Positions 34,011 through 40,809 of a stretch of DNA of 47,440 bases are shown here, one piece after another. The notes beneath the pieces are model-generated. The model worked only from the letters and a program-made list of their open reading frames with translations, made no database searches and had not been told where the DNA came from. The position numbers were made by a program, and so were the translations under genes. The stretch lies in IMG/VR virus record IMGVR_UViG_3300030451_003482, positions 1-47,440 of that record; one strand, 5' to 3'. Position 1 is the stretch's first letter. Each line of letters starts with the position of its first letter. Source of the stretch: a virus.

Positions 34011-34364
34011 ATGAAGTATTTTGAATATGAAGAGTTTGATTCGCCTGATATACAAGGCAGCGGACAAATGATGAGTAAAGAGTTATTGAGCAAGTTAGAT
34101 ATGATACGTGAAGAGTTTGGTAAACCAATACATATTAACTCTGGTTATCGCACTGAAGCTCATAACGAAAGTGTAGGTGGAAAACCTGCGTCATCACATT
34201 TAAAAGGATTAGCTGTAGATATAGCTTGTAGCGCTAGTAGAGATAGATTTAATCTTGTAAATTTATTTGTTAAACATGGTATAACTAGAATAGGTATTGC
34301 TAAAAATTTTATACATATAGACATTGATAGTGATAAAGATCCTGATGTTATATGGACATATTAA
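34011..34364 (+). CDS. M15 peptidase (endolysin candidate)
   Basis: A 117-residue D,D- or L,D-carboxypeptidase-like protein of the Peptidase_M15 superfamily (M15_3 type). Motif SGYRTEAHN (44-52) precedes the zinc ligands: H63 and D70 in SSHLKGLAVD and H102 in IHIDID. It would cleave peptide crosslinks of host peptidoglycan at lysis. There is no signal peptide and no cell-wall-binding domain, so release would depend on the holin at 607 or another membrane protein. It is the last gene of the + arm, followed at once by terminator hairpins. Confidence 0.9.
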   Translation: MKYFEYEEFDSPDIQGSGQMMSKELLSKLDMIREEFGKPIHINSGYRTEAHNESVGGKPASSHLKGLAVDIACSASRDRFNLVNLFVKHGITRIGIAKNFIHIDIDSDKDPDVIWTY

Positions 34365-34374
34365 CAGGATAAAT

Positions 34375-34396
34375 AAAAACGGGCGTACCATACCCG
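34375..34396 (-). terminator. Terminator of the - arm
   Basis: Read on the - strand, a hairpin (CGGG...CCCG at 34380-34396) is followed by TTTTTATTT. It ends transcription of the nucleotide-metabolism arm after nrdA. A wider pairing of ACAGGAT (34364-34370) with ATCCTGT (34400-34406) encloses it. Confidence 0.65.
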
Positions 34397-34413
34397 AAAA
34401 TCCTGTAACCAAA

Positions 34414-34439
34414 GGGGAGCGTAATGCTCCCCTTTTTTT
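34414..34439 (+). terminator. Rho-independent terminator of the + arm
   Basis: The perfect 7-bp stem GGGGAGC/GCTCCCC (34414-34420 and 34426-34432) with loop GTAAT is followed by TTTTTTT (34433-34439). It lies 50 bases after the M15 peptidase and abuts the nrdA stop, which is encoded on the other strand. Confidence 0.9.
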
Positions 34440-36204
34440 ATCCGTCACATGCAGCGCAGTCTGGGTCCATAGCGCTTGCAGCTATATCACCTCGCAACAC
34501 CGACTCGGTACGCATATAATATAATGTTTTAATACCCTTTTTCCAAGCTTCCATGTGTACTTGATTAATCCATTTAGGCGTAGCTTCAGAAGGAAAAGCT
34601 AAGTTTAAACTTACAGCTTGATCAATATATTGCTGACGTATGCCAGCTTGATTAACAAGCTCTAATTGATTTATTTCTTTAAACGTTTTGAATACATCCT
34701 TGACTTTATCAAAGCCTGTTAGATCTAACGTATCGTGCTCAGAAAGACGTACCAGCTTACTATTTACATAACCAAAATCATCTAGCTCTTTAATATCTTG
34801 TACGCTGCCTCCGTCTTCTAGTATTTTATCCCACGTTTCTTTAGTATTTATACCTGCTTTACGTAGTACTTTTTCTAACTCTTTGTTCTTCCTAATGAAC
34901 GTACCCTTCGCGCTTTGTTCAGTGAAAACATTAGCGGCCCAAGGCTCAATGCCAGGACTAACATTACCGGCAAGCTTACTATTAGACACAGTAGGAGCGA
35001 CAGCCCTAAGATGAGTGTTACGAAAGCCAGTGCCACGACACCAAAGAGGTTCACCGTAAACCTCAGCAAGCGCTCTTGACGCTCGTTCACTCTCAATTTT
35101 AATCTGTGAAAATATACGTCGTGTTTGGAACTGTGCTTGTAACCCTTCAAAGGGTATACCGTTTTGTTGAAGATACGTATGCCAGCCCAAGACTCCCAAG
35201 CCAAGTGCACGGCCTTTTTCTGCAGATCGTACAGAGTTACCGAAACCTTTGAGACCTTTAGCTTTTTGAATAAACTCTTCAAGTACTCCGTCAAGAAACC
35301 ATATAGCATCATGTATAAGGTTTGTATTTTTCCATTCTTCATATTTAGTAATATTTAAGCTACTCAAACAACAAACAAAACTATGTGACTCATCTGTGTG
35401 TAACACTATTTCACTGCAGATGTTTGTCATGTGTACTTTTAAAGCGTTGTCTTTGTATGCGTCTGGATTTGCTTTATTAGTATTTCCTTTAAATAAGATA
35501 TACGGCTCTCCAGTGCTTTTTCGTTTTCTAATAAGCTTACTCCATCGAGATCTAGCGTCTTTATCTCCTTGCTCAAGCTTTCGCATAAACTTATCACCAA
35601 CAACTGCGCACTGATGTAAGTTAAGCGATTGTCTGTTAACGTCTCCTTTAGGTTCTCGTATTTCAAGCCACTCTTCAAAATCGTTGTGTTCAATGTTGAT
35701 ATTGACGCTTGCAGCTCCGCGTCTAACCGATCCTTGATTTGTTGCAAGAATTGTTGAATCATAGATCTTGCAGAATGGGACGACTCCGTCTGATGTTCCA
35801 TTACCTGTTATTGTTGCGCCGGCGGGTCTAATCATGTTAATACCAATGCCAACTCCGCCGCCGTGCTTTGCGAGTAACATCATCTCTAAGTTCTTAGTAC
35901 CAATATCGTGTATGCTATCACCAACATCAATACCAAAACAACTGATAGGTAAACCACGATCTGTACCTGTGTTAGATAACACTGGCGATGCTAAACATAA
36001 CCAACCTTTCCATATATAATCAAAGAAAGTATCTGTCAACTCTGGTTTATACAAACGTTTAGCGATTGTACTAGCTACACGCATATAAGCATCACGTGGT
36101 GATTCCCATGGTAATAAGTAACCTCCTGCTATAGTTTTTTTGTAAACATCAGTGTCACCCCAAGCAGGATAGTCGACACCTTTTTTCCAATCGTTATTCC
36201 ACAT
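34438..36204 (-). CDS. nrdA: Ribonucleoside-diphosphate reductase, alpha subunit (class I)
   Basis: 588 residues, shorter than cellular NrdA (about 760) because the N-terminal ATP cone is absent. Catalytic features: C89 in LPISCF, N261/C263/E265 in NICSEI, C278-C279 in VCCLSS, the paired tyrosines in TLYYMRT near the C-terminus, and the tail CAACDG (CxxC, 583-586) that receives electrons. It reduces NDPs to dNDPs for phage replication together with the NrdB at 37317. With no ATP cone it probably escapes dATP activity inhibition. The start ATG overlaps the zinc-finger ORF upstream by 11 bases. Bases 34921-35220 are GC-richer than the rest. Confidence 0.93.
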   Translation of the reverse strand: MWNNDWKKGVDYPAWGDTDVYKKTIAGGYLLPWESPRDAYMRVASTIAKRLYKPELTDTFFDYIWKGWLCLASPVLSNTGTDRGLPISCFGIDVGDSIHDIGTKNLEMMLLAKHGGGVGIGINMIRPAGATITGNGTSDGVVPFCKIYDSTILATNQGSVRRGAASVNINIEHNDFEEWLEIREPKGDVNRQSLNLHQCAVVGDKFMRKLEQGDKDARSRWSKLIRKRKSTGEPYILFKGNTNKANPDAYKDNALKVHMTNICSEIVLHTDESHSFVCCLSSLNITKYEEWKNTNLIHDAIWFLDGVLEEFIQKAKGLKGFGNSVRSAEKGRALGLGVLGWHTYLQQNGIPFEGLQAQFQTRRIFSQIKIESERASRALAEVYGEPLWCRGTGFRNTHLRAVAPTVSNSKLAGNVSPGIEPWAANVFTEQSAKGTFIRKNKELEKVLRKAGINTKETWDKILEDGGSVQDIKELDDFGYVNSKLVRLSEHDTLDLTGFDKVKDVFKTFKEINQLELVNQAGIRQQYIDQAVSLNLAFPSEATPKWINQVHMEAWKKGIKTLYYMRTESVLRGDIAASAMDPDCAACDG

Positions 36205-36325
36205 CTTTATTTTGTTTAGCGTATTCCATTGCCCAGTCTAAATGAGCTTCTTCCCAGTGCTCTCTATAATCCCAACCATTAAAAAATGTTTGTTCGCATA
36301 AACTACATTTAATTGTTTTTTTCAT
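36194..36325 (-). CDS. C2H2 zinc-finger micropeptide
   Basis: A 43-residue ORF, MKKTIKCSLCEQTFFNGWDY then REHWEEAHLDWAMEYAKQNK. The cysteines and histidines fit the classic zinc-finger spacing: C7-x2-C10-x12-H23-x4-H28. It overlaps the stop of the upstream membrane protein (ATGA) and the start of nrdA, so it is translationally embedded in the operon. Possible role: DNA, RNA or protein contact near RNR; unproven. Confidence 0.65.
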   Translation of the reverse strand: MKKTIKCSLCEQTFFNGWDYREHWEEAHLDWAMEYAKQNKDVE

Positions 36326-36600
36326 TTAAAAAATAACAAAGCATACGCCATCATTACATTTATATTTACTATCACTAAGTTCCATTGCTTTGCTACCCAC
36401 ACTTGTGGTAAGCAAAACAAACCTGCTAAAAAATATACTATAATACCGGACGTTTCAGGTAACATATGGGGAGCGGTTACAAAAAATCCAGTCCCCATAT
36501 ACCCTAATCTATTTGCTAGTCTTTCTGTCGGTGTCAGACGACGTTCCAGTACCAGGCTCTTCAGCCACTTTCTCTTTAATTTGTTCGATAGCTTGTTCAT
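36322..36600 (-). CDS. Small membrane protein (92 aa)
   Basis: 92 residues. A basic N-terminus (NKLSNKLKRKWLKSLVLERR, then LTPTERLANRLGYMGTGF) is followed by two hydrophobic segments (about 48-66 and 72-91). An inner-membrane protein with two helices is predicted. It overlaps the upstream coiled-coil gene by 92 bases in another frame, which is large, but the conserved-looking TPTERLANRLGYMG supports this start. Function unknown. Confidence 0.6.
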   Translation of the reverse strand: MNKLSNKLKRKWLKSLVLERRLTPTERLANRLGYMGTGFFVTAPHMLPETSGIIVYFLAGLFCLPQVWVAKQWNLVIVNINVMMAYALLFFK

Positions 36601-36739
36601 AACCCGGCATTAGTTTTAAAGTTTCATGTGTACCAAAAGATAAAGTCTTTAAGGCAGATACTTCTTGAAGTAGTAACTCCACTAGTCTACCAAGAGATTC
36701 TATCTTTTTTTGCATTTCAATTAATTTACTTTCTTTCAT
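36509..36739 (-). CDS. Small coiled-coil protein (76 aa)
   Basis: 76 residues; KLIEMQKKIESLGRLVELLL then QEVSALKTLSFGTHETLKLM suggests a coiled coil. The C-terminal 20 residues are Gly/Ser/Thr/Asp-rich (AEEPGTGTSSDTDRKTSK). It begins in an ATGA overlap with the oxygenase stop. The C-terminal tail is in the 92-base overlap with the membrane protein. Function unknown. Confidence 0.6.
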   Translation of the reverse strand: MKESKLIEMQKKIESLGRLVELLLQEVSALKTLSFGTHETLKLMPGYEQAIEQIKEKVAEEPGTGTSSDTDRKTSK

Positions 36740-37293
36740 AAGTGTTTATAAAACATTACTACAACTATACGTTGATCTTTATATTCATTTGGATATTTAC
36801 TGTGAAAATAATTACAAGGATATGACAATAGTCTGTTATCTTTATAACCTACAACTGAGTTTAATTTCCATTTTGATTTATCATTTGCATCTTCAATAAG
36901 CATGCGATTAAATTCTTCACTATCAGATTCTTGGTAAGTGTGACCATAGTTTTCATGTTCCCAAAAAGCAGTGCCATGTAGTTTATCTTCATTAGCTTTA
37001 ACAAATAAAACTATAGCTCTGTCCGGCTGTTGGCCTTCTATTATTGTATCGTTGTGTATACGCCAATCGTTGTCTTGATCTTTTTTAGCTTCTCTAGCAA
37101 AACATATTATGCTTTTAATATCTTTACCCTCTAATTTTTCTAATGATCTTTCTATATAATGTATTAACTCTGATGGTAGTTCTTTAACAAAAAAATCTTT
37201 GCCTGGTGTTTCTACCTTATTAAACTCATCGCAATAATTTACAAGCTCTTTGTAAAGAGGTAGTGGTAGAAAGTCGTCTTTAATATATATCAT
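36736..37293 (-). CDS. 2OG-Fe(II) dioxygenase-like protein
   Basis: 185 residues with the double-stranded beta-helix dioxygenase signature. H80-x-D82 (WRIHNDTI) and distal H164 (CNYFHSKYP) would bind iron; R175 in DQRIVVVMFYK would bind 2-oxoglutarate. The family hydroxylates proteins, nucleic acids or small molecules; phage members are widespread and mostly without known substrate. It lies between NrdB and small proteins leading to NrdA. The ATG at 37293 is chosen over a preceding TTG. The neighbouring hydroxymethylase-like enzyme makes a nucleobase-related substrate worth testing, but nothing in the sequence identifies it. Confidence 0.8.
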   Translation of the reverse strand: MIYIKDDFLPLPLYKELVNYCDEFNKVETPGKDFFVKELPSELIHYIERSLEKLEGKDIKSIICFAREAKKDQDNDWRIHNDTIIEGQQPDRAIVLFVKANEDKLHGTAFWEHENYGHTYQESDSEEFNRMLIEDANDKSKWKLNSVVGYKDNRLLSYPCNYFHSKYPNEYKDQRIVVVMFYKHL

Positions 37294-37316
37294 CAATGTC
37301 GTCTTTGTCTAGCAGT

Positions 37317-38276
37317 TTACCAAATGTCTTCGAAGTCTTCGCCTTCGTTGGCCTTTGAGTAATCAGTTGGCCTAATAGCAAAAAAATCTGTATGAGTATG
37401 ACCACCGGTAAGATGATAAAACCAATCAAGGTTATCAGCTGCTTTAGTGTCGACTTCGAAGAAGGCGAGGTACCCAAGTTCTTGTAGTTTTTCATTTGCT
37501 CTTTTTCTAATAAATTGTTTAAGGTCATATGCTTTTAAGTTTTCAATATCACCCATTTCAAACATCTTGTCGATATACTTTTCTTCTAAGTCTACCATTG
37601 TTTTAGCAGCTTCAACTATATCTTCTTGACATTTATCTAATAAACCAGGTGTTTCTTTGCACATATCGCGAAACAGTTTACAACCCATTTTACTGTGCAA
37701 TGATTCATCACGAACACTCCATTTCATTTGTTGGCCTATACCTTTTAGTAAGTTTCTTAACTGAAAGCTATAGAGTACAGCAAATGCAGAGTATAAGCTA
37801 ACCCCTTCAGCAAAAGCACTAAAGACAGCAAGAGAGCGGCCAATCCCGACAGGATCGGTACCGCTATAACTAACCAGATTGTCAAACCTTCCAGCAGTTG
37901 CCGGCTCGTGTAAAAAAGCTTCATAATCTTCAAGACCTAATGTTTCGTTTAAATAACTATAAGCTACAGCGTGTATTGTCTCTTGTGAGCCAAACATCAT
38001 AGCCATCTGTTGTATCTCATGCTTAGGAAACCATGATACTACTTTTTGAGTCCAGTAATCAGATACTGCACACTCAGTCTGAGCAAAACCTAATAGTATG
38101 TTACCTACTAAGTTTTTTTCTTCAGGTGTTAATTTTTCTTTCCAGTCTTTAACATCACCTTGCATAGGTATTTCAGTATGTAACCAAAATGCTTGTGCTT
38201 GCTTTAACCAACCCTCTGTATAATAATCAGGATATTCAAACGGCTTGTACGCTATGCGCTCATCAAACAACCCCAT
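37317..38276 (-). CDS. nrdB: Ribonucleoside-diphosphate reductase, beta subunit (class I)
   Basis: 319 residues with the ferritin-like diiron site. E99 and H102 in QETIHAVAY, with Y106 four residues after the histidine in the place of the radical tyrosine; E157 in FAEGVSLY; E191 and H194 in VRDESLH; the first carboxylate is D41 or D44 in QGDVKDW. The C-terminal EGEDFEDIW is the tail that docks on NrdA. It makes the tyrosyl radical needed for ribonucleotide reduction. The start ATG overlaps the stop of the 53-residue protein upstream (TAATG). nrdB comes before nrdA, separated by five genes or fewer. Confidence 0.93.
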   Translation of the reverse strand: MGLFDERIAYKPFEYPDYYTEGWLKQAQAFWLHTEIPMQGDVKDWKEKLTPEEKNLVGNILLGFAQTECAVSDYWTQKVVSWFPKHEIQQMAMMFGSQETIHAVAYSYLNETLGLEDYEAFLHEPATAGRFDNLVSYSGTDPVGIGRSLAVFSAFAEGVSLYSAFAVLYSFQLRNLLKGIGQQMKWSVRDESLHSKMGCKLFRDMCKETPGLLDKCQEDIVEAAKTMVDLEEKYIDKMFEMGDIENLKAYDLKQFIRKRANEKLQELGYLAFFEVDTKAADNLDWFYHLTGGHTHTDFFAIRPTDYSKANEGEDFEDIW

Positions 38277-38437
38277 TACTTAAACACTTCATATGCCACG
38301 TCTATAAATGGCAAGTAAAATACATATGCTGTTTGTGTAGGTTCATCGTATGTTCTCATACCGAATAATATACCTGGGTAAAACCCAAACGATAATGACC
38401 ACGTCTTATCGACCTTGTCCCCTATATTTTTTGACAT
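38276..38437 (-). CDS. 53-aa phage protein (WSLSFGFYPG motif)
   Basis: 53 residues: MSKNIGDKVDKTWSLSFGFY, then PGILFGMRTYDEPTQTAYVF and YLPFIDVAYEVFK. It is too short for most gene finders, but TAATG coupling to nrdB and the conserved-looking FYPGILFGxRTY and YLPFxD motifs support it; I have seen this pattern in other phage nucleotide-metabolism operons. Probable soluble or peripheral membrane protein, function unknown. Confidence 0.65.
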   Translation of the reverse strand: MSKNIGDKVDKTWSLSFGFYPGILFGMRTYDEPTQTAYVFYLPFIDVAYEVFK

Positions 38438-38540
38438 AATTTTTGCTTTGTTTATTGTTACTGTTTCTTGTTTTAGCGTGGACGCCTGGTCGACGCACTT
38501 TTGCTTTTTCTCTGTAAGCGAATAAATTTAATTTAGCCAT
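38406..38540 (-). CDS. 44-aa basic phage protein
   Basis: 44 residues: MAKLNLFAYREKAKVRRPGV then HAKTRNSNNKQSKNYVKKYR and GQGR. Strongly basic. The KxRRPGVHAK and SKNYVKKYRGQGR patterns recur in small proteins of marine phages in my memory. It overlaps both neighbours (32 and 8 bases). Possible nucleic-acid binding by charge; function unknown. Confidence 0.65.
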   Translation of the reverse strand: MAKLNLFAYREKAKVRRPGVHAKTRNSNNKQSKNYVKKYRGQGR

Positions 38541-38706
38541 ACACTTTTATATTATATTTATCGTGCTGTTCAACTATATCTTTATACTTTAAAAAACCTC
38601 GTTGATTAACTGACCATTTAATAAACTTATCGATCTGTCTTTCGGCATACTTACGCCGAGCTATATCTTTTGCTTTTCGCGTATTAACTGTATTGTTCTG
38701 TCGCAT
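38533..38706 (-). CDS. 57-aa basic protein
   Basis: 57 residues: MRQNNTVNTRKAKDIARRKY, then AERQIDKFIKWSVNQRGFLK and YKDIVEQHDKYNIKVYG. A mostly helical, Arg/Lys-rich protein fully explaining the gap between the resolvase and the 44-aa gene. It overlaps the resolvase by 46 bases and the next gene by eight. Not recognised. The call rests on open frame, start position and the operon's overlapping style. Confidence 0.55.
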   Translation of the reverse strand: MRQNNTVNTRKAKDIARRKYAERQIDKFIKWSVNQRGFLKYKDIVEQHDKYNIKVYG

Positions 38707-39116
38707 TCAGCTTGATTTTGTGGTTTATATAAAGTTATATTTGGAAATTGTTCAGTGACTAATTTTTTAAATAACTTCCAACGCATAGGAAAAGATTCGT
38801 TAGCTCTGCCTTTACATTCAATAATAAAATTGTCACCAATAAAGTCTGGAGTATATTTAATAGGTAGTATACGCTTTGCTCCTCTATTTTTGTAATCTCC
38901 TTTACCATTTGCTTGTCTTGCATAACACTCGTTTTCAAAATGAAAACCATTTAATAAAACAAATGTTTCTCCTTCGTATTTAGCTTTGATCTTTGCTTTT
39001 TTTAAAGCCATATACATATATCGTTCAAGGCCTGAGGCAAAGTTGATACCATCATATGATATCCTCTTTGCCTGTACTGGTCCTCGTTTTTTACGCTTAT
39101 ATTTCTTGCGTATCAT
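38661..39116 (-). CDS. T7 endonuclease I-like Holliday-junction resolvase
   Basis: 151 residues with the same catalytic order as T7 endonuclease I: E31 (ASGLERY), D91 (KYTPDF) and E100-C-K102 (IIECKG), a PD-(D/E)XK nuclease core. A basic N-terminus (KKYKRKKRGPVQAKR) suits DNA contact. It would resolve branched recombination intermediates before packaging and may also degrade host DNA. It overlaps MazG-like gene 39097 by 20 bases. It is about the same length as T7 gp3 (149 aa). Confidence 0.85.
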   Translation of the reverse strand: MIRKKYKRKKRGPVQAKRISYDGINFASGLERYMYMALKKAKIKAKYEGETFVLLNGFHFENECYARQANGKGDYKNRGAKRILPIKYTPDFIGDNFIIECKGRANESFPMRWKLFKKLVTEQFPNITLYKPQNQAECDRTIQLIREKQKI

Positions 39117-39393
39117 AATGTAAACCGTCGTTACCGTTTTGACCTATGATATCCATGCGTCGTAACATTGCATTTTCTACCTCATCAGTCAAGCACCGTC
39201 GCGCTGCTTCAATATAAAGCAACGCGTCCATTATTTCTTCTTGAACATCAACTAGAAAACGATCTAAGTCTTTAACTTGACCTTCGATTTCTTCTAGCAT
39301 TGTAGCACCATATTTTTCTTGGCCTATAATACTACGTTCGTCCATCTTCCTTAGTACGGCCTGTACTATCTTGTCTTTGGTTTTAATCTGCAT
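39097..39393 (-). CDS. MazG-like pyrophosphohydrolase (small)
   Basis: 98 residues, all-alpha NTP pyrophosphohydrolase type. ERSIIGQEKYGATMLEEIEG and VQEEIMDALLYIEAARRCL give the typical E-E..D pattern of MazG-like proteins. Such enzymes hydrolyse (d)NTPs to (d)NMP and PPi. Acting alone or with the second MazG-like protein upstream, it could remove an unwanted dNTP. Overlaps of 11-20 bases on both sides show tight packing. Specific substrate unknown. Confidence 0.75.
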   Translation of the reverse strand: MQIKTKDKIVQAVLRKMDERSIIGQEKYGATMLEEIEGQVKDLDRFLVDVQEEIMDALLYIEAARRCLTDEVENAMLRRMDIIGQNGNDGLHYDTQEI

Positions 39394-40141
39394 CTTTCAC
39401 AAATGTTCCGTTTACCATACTTCCAGATCTAGCACTGATTTCACTGTAAGCGGACTCAATACACCGCTCAATGTTATGGCCACCCAATTTGGCCAGGTTG
39501 GTGAGTACCACAACGGAATCACCAATAGCATCAATAAACTCAGCTTCATCGTCTTTAAGTATTGCTTGTCCGAGTTCGCCGATCTCTTCCATAAGTTTAA
39601 CAAATTGTGTTTTAGTATCTCCACTATCATATATACCTCGTTTATCAGCCCAGTCACGAATACTGTCAAAGACAGTTGCGCCTGTAACTTCTACAGCTGG
39701 TTCAGCTATAAAAGCTTCATGATAAGCTTTGTTATAAATGTAACATCTCTCGTTATTGTACATAGACGTCTTTGCATTGTGTACAATCCATGGTATTGTA
39801 GTTGAATTGATTTCAAATTTACCGTGTAGAGTTTTCCAGCTGAGCCCAATGTTATCCATCAGATGCCCTTTAAGTTTATTAGCTGGACACGGAAAGGTTG
39901 ACGTTTGTTCAGTAGCGTTTATATTCATATTCTTAAATAGATTTTTATATAATTTTCTGTCGACCTTATAGCCATAAGACTTTTGAAGTTCTATTTCGCG
40001 GTCTGATATAAAATCTATATCGTCTGACTGCTCAAGAACTTCATACTCTCCCTCCTTATAGCCTTGCATAAGGGTTACTCGGGTATTAAGATCACGTGTA
40101 ACACCTATCTTTTTACCTGGTATGTGGTATAAATAATACAT
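39383..40141 (-). CDS. GIY-YIG-like/MazG fusion protein
   Basis: 252 residues. Residues 1-60 resemble a GIY-YIG nuclease fold (MYYLYHIPGKKIGVTRDLNT, R21 and E49 in DREIELQ in the expected order), although the exact GIY and YIG triads are altered. Residues about 156-252 are a MazG-like domain: E185-E186-x2-E189 in KLMEEIGELGQ, then E201-x2-D204 and D208 in EFIDAIGDSVVVLTNLA. The pyrophosphohydrolase half is clear. The N-terminal nuclease is a suggestion by pattern. Six bases separate it from the thymidylate synthase-family gene. Confidence 0.75.
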   Translation of the reverse strand: MYYLYHIPGKKIGVTRDLNTRVTLMQGYKEGEYEVLEQSDDIDFISDREIELQKSYGYKVDRKLYKNLFKNMNINATEQTSTFPCPANKLKGHLMDNIGLSWKTLHGKFEINSTTIPWIVHNAKTSMYNNERCYIYNKAYHEAFIAEPAVEVTGATVFDSIRDWADKRGIYDSGDTKTQFVKLMEEIGELGQAILKDDEAEFIDAIGDSVVVLTNLAKLGGHNIERCIESAYSEISARSGSMVNGTFVKDAD

Positions 40142-40146
40142 TTAAA

Positions 40147-40809
40147 TTAAATTTTATCGTTATATAAATGTAAGTTATGTGCGTGATGGTAGTATGTACC
40201 AACAGGCAAATTTAATCTCTCTGCAACCATTTCCTGCAACGATGCAAACTGATATTGATCGTTACAGAAACCATACCAGAGATCATTAGAACGCATATAG
40301 ACAGACATATACAACTTGTTTTGTACTACTGTAAACTGTATTGCATAAGTACATGGCGTATCAAACTCATATTTATTCATTTCTTTACCATCATATATAC
40401 TTATAGCTGCTTGTCTAGTGTCAAAACCGTGCTCTAATATGTTAATAACATTTTCAAGTTGATCGTTTCTTCTCCACTGATAACCATAGTTAGAGTTGAC
40501 TTCACCATTTTTGTCTGCCATATTTTTCCATATAGCTGGTATTTTACCATATAGTTCACCTAGTGTTGTAACTCTAGGGTCACCAGACAAATACCAAGCC
40601 CACTCTGCAGCCGCATACTCTTCGTTCCAATTACGTTCTTTATTTGTAATTACTTTGTTAGTAGGATTTTCTATTGTAAATCCTATATTAAATAAAGCTT
40701 TAGTATTTGCAAACTCAATACCATTTGTAATAATTTCGTTGTGCATATACTCGTAAGCTTCATTTGCTGTCTCGAAAGTATTTTTCATAATAATATCTAT
40801 AATATTCAT
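40147..40809 (-). CDS. Thymidylate synthase-family enzyme, dCMP hydroxymethylase-like
   Basis: 220 residues of the ThyA family: nucleophile C153 in DTPCTYAIQF, E69 in AEWAWYL, R173-S-x-D176 in MRSNDLWYG, and H214-L-Y216 near the end. Aligned without gaps to E. coli ThyA from R166, the position of Asn177 is Asp184 (YGFCNDQYQF). That substitution switches the family from dUMP to dCMP and is present in T4 gp42, dCMP hydroxymethylase. The enzyme is therefore more likely a dCMP (hydroxy)methylase than thymidylate synthase. It has none of the R21-type loop of ThyA near its N-terminus. A second in-frame ATG at 40788 is a plausible start. Confidence 0.85.
   Translation of the reverse strand: MNIIDIIMKNTFETANEAYEYMHNEIITNGIEFANTKALFNIGFTIENPTNKVITNKERNWNEEYAAAEWAWYLSGDPRVTTLGELYGKIPAIWKNMADKNGEVNSNYGYQWRRNDQLENVINILEHGFDTRQAAISIYDGKEMNKYEFDTPCTYAIQFTVVQNKLYMSVYMRSNDLWYGFCNDQYQFASLQEMVAERLNLPVGTYYHHAHNLHLYNDKI

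Noticed and set aside
34875-35342. 155-codon alternate-frame ORF in nrdA (- strand)
   Set aside because: It overlaps the conserved reductase frame in the GC-rich patch and has no motif.
35439-35801. 120-codon alternate-frame ORF in nrdA (- strand)
   Set aside because: Same reason; the reductase catalytic residues are in the other frame.
39371-39805. 144-codon + strand ORF opposite the MazG fusion gene
   Set aside because: Antisense to two genes with clear motifs, and against the direction of the whole arm.
40147-40809. Ordinary thymidylate synthase
   Set aside because: The family is right, but Asp in place of Asn177 argues against dUMP as the main substrate, so a plain thyA name is not given.
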